Assembly (NCBI GenBank): GCA_964410625.1
Contig: CAYPHY010000033.1
Location: 1-58,447 of the forward strand
DNA: 58,447 nucleotides
Direction of reading: 5' to 3'
DNA from: CAYPHY01 sp964410625
Lineage (GTDB): Bacteria; Chloroflexota; Anaerolineae; Promineifilales; Promineifilaceae
Shown piece by piece: positions 51,833 to 58,447 of the stretch. The notes below the pieces were generated by a model. The model saw only the letters and a list, made by a program, of their open reading frames with translations, was not told the DNA's origin and ran no database searches. Position 1 is the stretch's first letter, and each line of letters begins with the position of its first letter. The translations under genes were made by a program, and so were the position numbers.

Positions 51833-52237
51833 ATGAAACTGGGAACGATGTGGCGGGATGTGTGGCGGTCGTTGTGGCAACGGCCGCATACGGAGCAATA
51901 CCCAACGGAGATGCGGCCGCTGCCGGAACGCTCACGAGGGGTGTTACGCTGGAACCCGGAGAAGTGTACGGGCTGCTGTCTTTGTAATAAGGATTGTCCG
52001 GCCAATGCCATTGAATTGATCACGCTGGATAAAAAGGCGAAGCGCTTTGTGGTGCGCTATCACATGGACCGCTGCCTCTACTGCGCACAGTGTGTACAAA
52101 GCTGCCGCTTCCAATGCATGGAGATGTCGAACGAGGAGTGGGAGCTGGCCTCGGCCGACAAAGAGCCATTTACCGTGCTGTACGGCCGCGACGAAGATAT
52201 TGAACAATTACTGGCTGGTGAAGCCACAGAAGCGTAG
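51833..52237 (+). CDS. Two-cluster ferredoxin subunit (NuoI/HycF-like)
   Basis: 134 residues. Two [4Fe-4S] motifs, CTGCCLCNKDCP and CLYCAQCVQSCR, in an NuoI/HycF-type fold, with N-terminal segment MWRDVWRSLWQRPHTEQYP as membrane-surface anchor. It transfers electrons from external ferredoxin to the small subunit. ATG 51833 is chosen over a TTG four codons upstream. The stop lies in the left end of a palindromic repeat. Confidence 0.9.
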   Translation: MKLGTMWRDVWRSLWQRPHTEQYPTEMRPLPERSRGVLRWNPEKCTGCCLCNKDCPANAIELITLDKKAKRFVVRYHMDRCLYCAQCVQSCRFQCMEMSNEEWELASADKEPFTVLYGRDEDIEQLLAGEATEA

Positions 52238-52341
52238 GGGCAACCCTTGTGGTTGCCCAGTATAGTTGCCCAGTATAGTTGCCTGGTGTGGTTGCCCAAT
52301 GGGGGTGCCCGATTGAGGGCAGGCACAAGACCTGCCCCTAC
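52234..52341. repeat. GTAGGGGCA/TGCCCCTAC two-arm element
   Basis: GTAGGGGCAACC (from 52234) and TGCCCCTAC (to 52341) flank several GTTGCCCAGTATA copies and AGGCACAAGACCTGCC. The ferredoxin stop codon (52235-52237) is part of the left arm. Confidence 0.85.
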
Positions 52342-52357
52342 ATTATTGAGGATTTAA

Positions 52358-54115
52358 ATGAAACTTTCATATGTACCCGTTATTCCCACAGGCGTTGACC
52401 TGTTGCATGATCCGAGCTTGAACAAAAGCACTGCATTCACGACCGCTGAGCGCGACGCGCTGGGGTTGCGCGGCCTGTTGCCACCGCGCCTCATGTCGCT
52501 GGAGCAGCAAGTGCAGCGAGTGATGGAAAACTTTGAGCGCAAGCCCAGCGATCTGGAACGTTATATCTACCTGATCGGTCTGGAAGACCGTAACGAGACC
52601 CTCTTTTACCGGGTGGTGATCGATCATCTGGAGCGGATGATGCCGATCATCTATACGCCAACGGTCGGCCGTGCCTGCCAGTTATACAGCCACATCTTCC
52701 GCCGGCCGCGCGGTCTCTATATTTCGGCCGAAGACAAGGGGCAAGTCGCCCAACTGGTAGACAACTGGCCTTATGATGATGTGCGGGTCATCGTCGTCAC
52801 CGATGGCGAGCGTATTTTGGGCCTCGGTGATTTGGGGGTGAACGGCATGGGCATCCCCGTTGGCAAGCTGTCGTTGTATACCGCCTGTGCCGGTGTTCCG
52901 CCGGAGTCCACTTTGCCGGTGACGATAGACGTGGGGACAAACAACGAAGAACTACGGAACGCTCCCCTTTATGTGGGCTTGCAACAGCCACGGGTGCGCG
53001 GACAGGCGTATGATGAGCTGATTGAGGAGTTTGTCCAGGCCGTGCAGACGCGCTACCCCAATGTGCTGATCCAATTTGAGGACTTCGCCACGGAAAACGC
53101 TTTCCGTTTGCTGGCGAAGTATCGCAACCGCGTTTGTACCTTTAATGATGACATTCAGGGAACGGCCGCCGTCACCCTGGCTGGCCTCTACTCCGCCCTG
53201 CGGATCACAGGCGGCGATCTGAAGGAGCAGCGTATTCTGTTCATGGGCGCGGGCGAAGCGGCCATCGGCATTGCCGACCTGATCGTTACTGCCCTGGTGG
53301 AAGAGGGGCTTTCCGAAGCGGAGGCGCGGCAACGTTGCTGGTTCATGGACTCTAAGGGGTTGGTGGTCAGCGGCCGTGACGACCTCGCCACCCACAAGCG
53401 CCGCTATGCCCATAACTATGAATTCTTGCCAACGCTGGATTCGGCCGTGGAAGCCCTGCTGCCGAGCGTATTGATTGGCGCGTGCGGCCAGCCCTGCACC
53501 TTTACCCAACCCGTTTTGGAAACGATGGCCGCTATCAACCAGCAGCCGATCATCTTTGCCCTCTCCAATCCCACTTCGCAGTCGGAATGTACGGCCGAAG
53601 AAGCGTACCGCTGGACAGACGGCCGCGCTATCTTTGCCAGCGGCAGCCCGTTTGCGCCGGTGACGATTGAGCAAACAAGATTTGTCCCCGGACAGGCCAA
53701 TAACGCCTACGTTTTCCCCGGCATCGGACTCGGCATTGTGTTCAGCGAAGCGCAACTGGTGACGGACGAGATGTTTCTGGCGGCGGCGAAAGCGTTGGCC
53801 ACGGAAGTGGGCGAGGAGGATTTGGCTTGCGGCCGGGTCTATCCCTCGTTGAGCCGCATTCGTGACGTGTCGTTGCAGGTGGCGGCGGCCGTGGCCTCGG
53901 TCGCTTATCAGCAGGGATTGGCGGTCACGCCGGAGCCGGACAAGCTGATTGAGGCGATTCGCGCCGAGATGTATGAGCCAACCTATCCTATCTTTGTGGC
54001 TAGCGAAGCAGAGGCAGTAGAGCAAGCGGATGATGAACAACGAGATGGACCACGAGACAAACCTCGATTGGCAAACCTCATTGCGGAAGCGGTTGCGGCA
54101 TTTGCCGAAGAGTGA
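52358..54115 (+). CDS. maeA: NAD-dependent malic enzyme (large MaeA type)
   Basis: 585 residues, slightly longer than the usual 565. Catalytic Tyr in YTPTVGRACQLY, Lys in LGDLGVNGMGIPVGKLSLY, metal ligands in IQFEDFATENAF and TFNDDIQGTAAV, and the NAD fold ILFMGAGEAAIGIADL. It decarboxylates malate to pyruvate with NAD reduction. The normal end EPTYPIFVA is followed by about 35 residues that read out-of-frame through AATGAACA-like repeat and the first 86 bases of the endopeptidase gene, so the original stop seems lost. It sits inside the hydrogenase operon, between ferredoxin and maturation genes. Confidence 0.92.
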   Translation: MKLSYVPVIPTGVDLLHDPSLNKSTAFTTAERDALGLRGLLPPRLMSLEQQVQRVMENFERKPSDLERYIYLIGLEDRNETLFYRVVIDHLERMMPIIYTPTVGRACQLYSHIFRRPRGLYISAEDKGQVAQLVDNWPYDDVRVIVVTDGERILGLGDLGVNGMGIPVGKLSLYTACAGVPPESTLPVTIDVGTNNEELRNAPLYVGLQQPRVRGQAYDELIEEFVQAVQTRYPNVLIQFEDFATENAFRLLAKYRNRVCTFNDDIQGTAAVTLAGLYSALRITGGDLKEQRILFMGAGEAAIGIADLIVTALVEEGLSEAEARQRCWFMDSKGLVVSGRDDLATHKRRYAHNYEFLPTLDSAVEALLPSVLIGACGQPCTFTQPVLETMAAINQQPIIFALSNPTSQSECTAEEAYRWTDGRAIFASGSPFAPVTIEQTRFVPGQANNAYVFPGIGLGIVFSEAQLVTDEMFLAAAKALATEVGEEDLACGRVYPSLSRIRDVSLQVAAAVASVAYQQGLAVTPEPDKLIEAIRAEMYEPTYPIFVASEAEAVEQADDEQRDGPRDKPRLANLIAEAVAAFAEE

Positions 54116-54584
54116 TCCGCGTCTGGCGGTGATGGGCATTGGCCATGAGTTGCGCGGGGATGACATCGCCGGGTTGCTGGTAGCGCGGGCGTTGCGGCCG
54201 TATGCCAACGAGCGTTTCCTGGTGGTGGAAGCGGGACACGCGCCAGAGAATTATACCGCTCCTGTGCGCCGGTTTGCGCCACACTTTGTCTTGCTGGTGG
54301 ATGCGGCCGAGTTGGGCGAACCTCCCGGCACAATCCGCTGGCTGGAGTGGCCGGAGTTGACCGGGCTGAGCGCCTCGACCCACACCATGCCGCTTTATCT
54401 GCTGGCTCGTTACCTGGCAATGGAAGCGGATTGCGCGGTGGGGCTAATTGGGATTCAAGCGGCCGATACGGGGCTGAATATGCCCTTATCGGCGGCGGTA
54501 GAGAGGGCGGTGACGGCCGTTGTTGAGGAATTGCGCGAGCAGAGTTCTGCGAGTGGTGCGGCCGTTCGTAGCGGCGTCAGCTAA
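54030..54584 (+). CDS. hycI: Hydrogenase maturation endopeptidase (HycI/HyaD-type)
   Basis: 184 residues. VMGIGHELRGDDIAGLLVARAL contains the nickel-sensing Asp, LLVDAAELGEPPGTIRWLEW the second acidic ligand and STHTMPLYLLARYL the His ligand of the M52 peptidase family. It clips the C-terminal tail of the large subunit after nickel insertion. The first residues MMNNEMDHETN echo the AATGAACA repeat, while NLDWQTSLRKRLRHLPKSD looks like a genuine N-terminal helix. It overlaps the malic enzyme frame by 86 bases. Confidence 0.88.
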   Translation: MMNNEMDHETNLDWQTSLRKRLRHLPKSDPRLAVMGIGHELRGDDIAGLLVARALRPYANERFLVVEAGHAPENYTAPVRRFAPHFVLLVDAAELGEPPGTIRWLEWPELTGLSASTHTMPLYLLARYLAMEADCAVGLIGIQAADTGLNMPLSAAVERAVTAVVEELREQSSASGAAVRSGVS

Positions 54585-54593
54585 TTGCGAAAG

Positions 54594-57059
54594 ATGATGA
54601 ACGAACCGGCTATGGACGAATTGATCGGGAAACGGATCCACATACAGGGCATTGTGCAGGGCGTGGGCTTTCGGCCGTTTGTTTATCGCCTGGCCCAACG
54701 CTTCACGCTCTCCGGCCAGGTCTCTAATACCTCGGCCGGCGTGGACATTGAAGTAGACGGCCGTGCTGATCAACTGGCTGCCTTTGCCAGCGCACTGGTT
54801 GGCGAAGCTCCGCCTCTGGCGCGAATTGATGAATTGTGCATTGAGGACCGCCCGGCGAACGGCTTTCAATCATTTGCGATCAGCCCCTCACGCGCTATTG
54901 ACGGAACTTACCAGCCGGTCTCGCCCGACATGGGCATTTGCGATGATTGTCTACGCGAGCTTTTTGATCCGCGTGACCGTCGCTATCGTTATCCCTTTAT
55001 CAACTGCACCCATTGCGGCCCGCGCTTCACCATCATTCGGAGGATGCCCTACGATCGGCCGTCCACAACGATGGCTGCCTTCCCCGTGTGTCCGGCTTGC
55101 GCGGCCGAATTTGGGGACCCCCTTGATCGCCGCTTCCACGCTCAACCGGTGGCCTGCCCCGTCTGTGGCCCGCAGGTGTGGCTGGAGGAAAAGGGTAAAG
55201 ACGGTGGCGATGTCGCGGACTTCTATCCGACCATTGCCAACATCTTTACGGCTGTAGCCAGGGAAGATGAGGCCATCCAAAGGGCCAGACAGCTCTTGAT
55301 GGCGGGAAAGATCGTGGCGGTGAAGGGGTTGGGAGGATTTCATCTGGTGTGTGATGCCACCAACGACGCGGCCGTCTCCGCGCTGCGCCAACGGAAGGGG
55401 CGAGGGGAAAAGCCGCTGGCGGTGATGATGTTTGATCTGGCAACTGTGGAAAAGCATTGTTGGCTCAACGAGGCGGAAAAGAGCCTGCTATGCTCGCGGG
55501 AGCGGCCGATTGTGATCGTTGATCGCCGTCCTGATTCGGATGTGGCGGCGGCCGTTGCACCCGGCCAGCCGACGCTCGGCGTTATGCTTCCCTACACGCC
55601 GCTACACTACCTGCTGCTCGAACCAGGTGCTGGCTTCCCTGAAGCGCTGGTTATGACCAGCGGCAACCGTAGCGAAGAACCGCTTGCGGCCGATAACGAT
55701 GAAGCGCGGCAACGACTGGCCGAGTTGGCCGACACCTTCCTCTTGCACAACCGTGACATTCACCTGCGCTGTGATGATTCGGTGGTGAGGGTGGTCAGTT
55801 TGCAAGTGGCAAGTAAGCAAGTGGCAGGTGGCAAGTGGCAGGTGGCAAGTGAAGTGGAGCCTTCATCCTTCATCCCTCAGCCCTCATCCTTAATCCCTCA
55901 CTCTCCACTCACCACTCTTCACTCTCCACTTCCTATTCGGCGCGCGCGGGGGTATGCGCCGTTGCCGGTGAAGTTGCCCTGGGAGGTACGGCCGATCCTG
56001 GCGACCGGGGCGGAATTGAAGAACAGTTTTTGCCTGGTACGCGGCCGTGATGCTTTCCTCAGCCAACACATTGGCGATCTGGAAAACCTGGAAACGCTGC
56101 AATCGTTTGAGCAAAGTGTTGACCACTTTGAACGGCTGTTCCACGTTTGCCCCGAACGGCTGGCCTATGATTTACACCCCAATTATTTGGCGACACGCTA
56201 CGCGCTGGAGCGGGCGGAACGAGCGGGCATTGCGGCCGTCGGCGTGCAACACCATCACGCCCATGTTGCTGCTTGTATGGCGGAACATGGCCTGCGCGGG
56301 GAGCGGCCGGTGATCGGCGTCGCCTTTGACGGAACGGGGTATGGCGACGACGGCCACATTTGGGGTGGCGAGTTTCTGGTGGCCGATTATAGGGGGTATG
56401 AACGGCCGTACCATCTGGCCTACCTGCCGATGCCCGGCGGCGATGCGGCCGTGCGCCAGCCCTGGCGATTGGCGCTCGCCTGGTTATGGGCGGCTGGAAT
56501 AGATTGGGATGGGGTTGTGGAGAGATTACAGGTGACGCCTCAACGGGCAGGGATCGTCCAACGCCAATTGGAACTGGGGCTGAACACGCCGCTTACCTCG
56601 AGTGTCGGCCGCTTGTTTGACGCAGTGGCAGCCTTAATTGGCGTGCGGCAGGTGGTCAGCTACGAAGCGCAGGCGGCCATCGAACTGGAAGCATTGGTCA
56701 ACCCGGACGAGACCGGCGCATACCCCCTGGCAATTGGCGAGACGACGGTGGACCCAACGCCGTTGGCGCACGCAATTGTCGCCGATTGGCGAAATGGTGT
56801 CCCCGTTTCGAGCATCGCGGCGCGTTTCCACAGTGGTGTGGCGCAGATGGTGGCCGATGTATGCCAGACGATCTGCGGCCGTACCGGCCTACGCGAAGTA
56901 GTTCTCAGTGGTGGCGTCTGGCAGAATGTCACCCTGCTGCAAAGGACGATAAGGCGATTAGAAGCGGCCGATTTCACCGTTTACTGGCACCAACAAGTGC
57001 CGACCAACGACGGCGGGTTGGCCTTAGGACAGGCGGTCATCGCTGCCTATGGGTGGTGA
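54594..57059 (+). CDS. hypF: Hydrogenase maturation carbamoyltransferase HypF
   Basis: 821 residues (about 750 is usual). Acylphosphatase domain (GIVQGVGFRPFVYRLA), two zinc-finger pairs (CDDCLRELFDP, CTHCGPRF, CPACAAEF, CPVCG), YrdC-like domain (AVKGLGGFHLVCDATND, GVMLPYTPLHYLL, VMTSGNRSEEP), then a Kae1-like carbamoyltransferase domain (VQHHHAHVAACMAEHG, GVAFDGTGYGDDG, EVVLSGGVWQN). Between YrdC and Kae1 a roughly 45-residue insert (VASKQVAGGKWQVAS, then Ser/Pro/His-rich) interrupts the usual DDSVVRVV...IRRARGYAP link. HypF makes the thiocarboxamide precursor of cyanide ligands on HypE. Starts ATG 54594. Confidence 0.95.
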   Translation: MMNEPAMDELIGKRIHIQGIVQGVGFRPFVYRLAQRFTLSGQVSNTSAGVDIEVDGRADQLAAFASALVGEAPPLARIDELCIEDRPANGFQSFAISPSRAIDGTYQPVSPDMGICDDCLRELFDPRDRRYRYPFINCTHCGPRFTIIRRMPYDRPSTTMAAFPVCPACAAEFGDPLDRRFHAQPVACPVCGPQVWLEEKGKDGGDVADFYPTIANIFTAVAREDEAIQRARQLLMAGKIVAVKGLGGFHLVCDATNDAAVSALRQRKGRGEKPLAVMMFDLATVEKHCWLNEAEKSLLCSRERPIVIVDRRPDSDVAAAVAPGQPTLGVMLPYTPLHYLLLEPGAGFPEALVMTSGNRSEEPLAADNDEARQRLAELADTFLLHNRDIHLRCDDSVVRVVSLQVASKQVAGGKWQVASEVEPSSFIPQPSSLIPHSPLTTLHSPLPIRRARGYAPLPVKLPWEVRPILATGAELKNSFCLVRGRDAFLSQHIGDLENLETLQSFEQSVDHFERLFHVCPERLAYDLHPNYLATRYALERAERAGIAAVGVQHHHAHVAACMAEHGLRGERPVIGVAFDGTGYGDDGHIWGGEFLVADYRGYERPYHLAYLPMPGGDAAVRQPWRLALAWLWAAGIDWDGVVERLQVTPQRAGIVQRQLELGLNTPLTSSVGRLFDAVAALIGVRQVVSYEAQAAIELEALVNPDETGAYPLAIGETTVDPTPLAHAIVADWRNGVPVSSIAARFHSGVAQMVADVCQTICGRTGLREVVLSGGVWQNVTLLQRTIRRLEAADFTVYWHQQVPTNDGGLALGQAVIAAYGW
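55797..55935. repeat. In-frame repeat insertion inside hypF
   Basis: A purine-rich arm of GCAAGTGGCAGGTGGCAAGTG words is followed by a pyrimidine-rich arm of CATCCTTCATCCCTCAGCCC and CTCTCCACTCACCACTC words. The two-arm architecture and composition match intergenic elements (11597-11710, 20919-20973). The frame is kept, adding about 45 residues. Confidence 0.85.
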
Positions 57060-57080
57060 GGGCGGTGAAGGTGGTGAAAG

Positions 57081-57335
57081 ATGTGTTTAGGAATACCGGG
57101 AAGAATTGTTGATATCTATGAAAGGGGCGAGCTGCGGCTGGGAAAGGTGGATTTTGGCGGCGTCACCCGCGAGGCGTGCCTCGCCTATGTCCCGGAAGCT
57201 GAGGTAGGCGACTACGCGATCATTCATGTTGGCTTTGCTATCAGTCGCCTCAGCGAAAGCGAGGCAAACAAGACACTGGCTGTGTTGCAGGAACTAAGCA
57301 GCATAGAGGCGGAGTTAGGTGATGAAGTATCTTGA
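57081..57335 (+). CDS. hypC: Hydrogenase assembly chaperone HypC
   Basis: 84 residues, standard size. MCLGIPGRIVDIYERGELRLGKVDFGG carries the essential N-terminal Cys2 that carries the Fe(CN)2CO unit with HypD, and VGDYAIIHVGFAISRLSESEA is the conserved C-terminal segment. Positioned between hypF and hypD and overlapping hypD by 14 bases. Confidence 0.97.
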   Translation: MCLGIPGRIVDIYERGELRLGKVDFGGVTREACLAYVPEAEVGDYAIIHVGFAISRLSESEANKTLAVLQELSSIEAELGDEVS

Positions 57336-58404
57336 CGAATATCGGGACGCGGCATTGGTACAGAAAGCGGCCGCCGAAATCCGGCGGGTGGTGACACGGC
57401 CGTGGACGATCATGGAGATTTGCGGCGGCCAAACCCATGCGATTATGCACTACGGCCTGGATCGGCTGTTGCCGCCGGAAATTACGCTCGTCCATGGCCC
57501 TGGCTGCCCGGTTTGTGTCACGCCGCTGGCACAAATTGATAAGGCGTTGGCGATTGCCGCCCAACCAGGCGTCATCTTCACCTCCTACGGCGATATGCTG
57601 CGCGTGCCGGGTAGCGAGGAAGACCTGTTCGCCGTTCGCGCGGCCAGCGGTGACGTGCGGGCGGTCTATTCGCCGTTGGATGCTGTCAAACTGGCGCAGC
57701 TGAACCCCGACAAGCAGGTGGTCTTCTTTGCCATTGGCTTTGAGACAACGGCCCCGGCTAATGCGATGAGCGTGGTGCAGGCCAAAGCGTTGGGCGTCCC
57801 CAATTTTAGCGTCCTGGTGTCACACGTGCGGGTCCCTCCAGCAATGCACGCCATTTTGCAGGCCCCCTATAACCAGGTGCAGGCGTTTCTGGCGGCCGGG
57901 CATGTGTGTGCCGTGATGGGTTACTGGGAATATCCGCCGATTGCCGAACAGTATGGCGTGCCGATTGTGGTGACGGGGTTTGAACCGCTCGATATTTTGC
58001 AGGGTGTTTTGCATGCGGTATGCCAGTTGGAAAACGGCCGCGCGGAAGTGGAAAACGCCTATGGCCGGGCGGTGACGTATGAAGGCAATCGAGCAGCCCA
58101 GGCGGTTATTGAGCAGGTCTTTGAGCCGTGTGACCGCGCCTGGCGCGGCATTGGCCTGATTCCGCAAAGCGGTTGGCGCTTGCGGCCGGAATTTGCGGAC
58201 TTTGATGCCGAACGGCGATTTGCCACCGGCGACATCCGGCCTGTCGAGTCGCCGCTGTGCGTGGCCGGGCAGATTTTGCAGGGTCTCAGGAAGCCTGATA
58301 GCTGCCCCGCTTTCGGCCGTCAATGCACGCCGGAGCATCCCTTGGGGGCGACGATGGTGTCCAGCGAGGGGGCGTGTGCGGCTTATTATCGGTACCGGCG
58401 CTGA
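57322..58404 (+). CDS. hypD: Hydrogenase formation iron-sulfur protein HypD
   Basis: 360 residues, complete. CGGQTHAIMHYG, VHGPGCPVCVTPL, ASGDVRAVYSPLDAV, FFAIGFETTAPA, VMGYWEYPPIAEQY and the C-terminal cluster region CPAFGRQCTPEHPLGATMVSSEGACAAYY are all present, providing the scaffold and [4Fe-4S] cluster for Fe(CN)2CO assembly. ATG 57322 overlaps the end of hypC; a GTG directly before it is also possible. The window ends 43 bases after its stop, in the AATGAACA repeat; hypE would be expected next. Confidence 0.97.
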   Translation: MKYLDEYRDAALVQKAAAEIRRVVTRPWTIMEICGGQTHAIMHYGLDRLLPPEITLVHGPGCPVCVTPLAQIDKALAIAAQPGVIFTSYGDMLRVPGSEEDLFAVRAASGDVRAVYSPLDAVKLAQLNPDKQVVFFAIGFETTAPANAMSVVQAKALGVPNFSVLVSHVRVPPAMHAILQAPYNQVQAFLAAGHVCAVMGYWEYPPIAEQYGVPIVVTGFEPLDILQGVLHAVCQLENGRAEVENAYGRAVTYEGNRAAQAVIEQVFEPCDRAWRGIGLIPQSGWRLRPEFADFDAERRFATGDIRPVESPLCVAGQILQGLRKPDSCPAFGRQCTPEHPLGATMVSSEGACAAYYRYRR

Positions 58405-58406
58405 GC

Positions 58407-58447
58407 AATGAACAATGAACAATGAGACAATGAACAATGAACAATGA
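58407..58447. repeat. AATGAACA repeat at the right edge
   Basis: Degenerate copies of AATGAACA/AATGAGAC as at 1-60 and 49141-49165. It lies directly after hypD and runs into the end of the window. Confidence 0.9.

Noticed and set aside
1..58447. A circular plasmid, since the first and last bases match
   Set aside because: The match is only 12 bases of a tandem repeat that also occurs inside the window; there are no replication or partition genes.

Overview
The window is one 58,447-base stretch of moderately GC-rich bacterial DNA with about fifty genes, no rRNA, tRNA or CRISPR array that I can recognise, and no transposase or phage gene. Gene content (group 4 [NiFe]-hydrogenase operon, NifJ-type pyruvate:ferredoxin oxidoreductase, PPDK, a glycyl-radical enzyme, RtcB with archease, RNase J, paired CBS proteins) and the very dense CGGCCG motif suggest an anaerobic or facultatively fermentative member of the Chloroflexota (Anaerolineae/Ardenticatenia-like). 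That assignment is inference. Both ends consist of the same AATGAACA-type repeat, as expected for an assembly contig broken at repeats, so the hyp operon at the right edge probably continues outside (hypE, hypA and hypB are not seen).

Layout. 1-8.2 kb: a GNAT/cytidine-deaminase fusion, an AT-richer orphan, an alkaline-phosphatase-superfamily enzyme, a PP2C phosphatase, RNase J, a nitroreductase and a zinc-ribbon membrane protein. 8.4-16 kb: archease-rtcB RNA repair pair, enoyl-CoA hydratase, a secreted protein, a class V aminotransferase, a CBS protein, a degenerate receiver and a dihydroorotate-dehydrogenase-like (DHOD-like) protein. 16-22 kb: a DsbA-like thiol oxidoreductase, a second CBS protein, a CoA-transferase, a patch of gene remnants (CAP domain, TPR), a UspA protein and a two-gene membrane operon. 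22.3-33.6 kb: fermentative core with glycyl-radical enzyme plus activase, PPDK, PFOR and a second DHOD-like paralogue. 33.6-43.4 kb: toxin-antitoxin pair, a cyclase remnant, a CPBP-type membrane protein, flavodoxin, M28 peptidase, receiver/thioredoxin-reductase fusion, membrane-anchored and secreted proteins, double GNAT. 43.8-58.4 kb: one co-directional run encoding a complex-I-like group 4 [NiFe]-hydrogenase (NuoJ-, NuoK-, NuoL-, NuoM-, NuoA-, NuoB-, NuoCD-, NuoH- and NuoI-like subunits), an NAD-malic enzyme, the hydrogenase endopeptidase and hypF, hypC, hypD.

How it fits together. Malic enzyme, PPDK and PFOR handle the malate-pyruvate-PEP-acetyl-CoA node. PFOR yields reduced ferredoxin, which the membrane-bound hydrogenase could discharge as H2 while pumping ions through its antiporter-like subunits. 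The CoA-transferase could conserve acyl-CoA energy. The maturation genes match the large subunit, which keeps both CxxC nickel motifs and a cleavable C-terminal tail.

The most unusual feature is non-coding. Many intergenic gaps are filled by short palindromic or two-armed repeats of several sequence families, and some of these run into genes: the HypF linker, the junction of the hydrogenase small and large subunits, the end of the NuoJ-like gene, the malic enzyme/protease junction and several stop codons.
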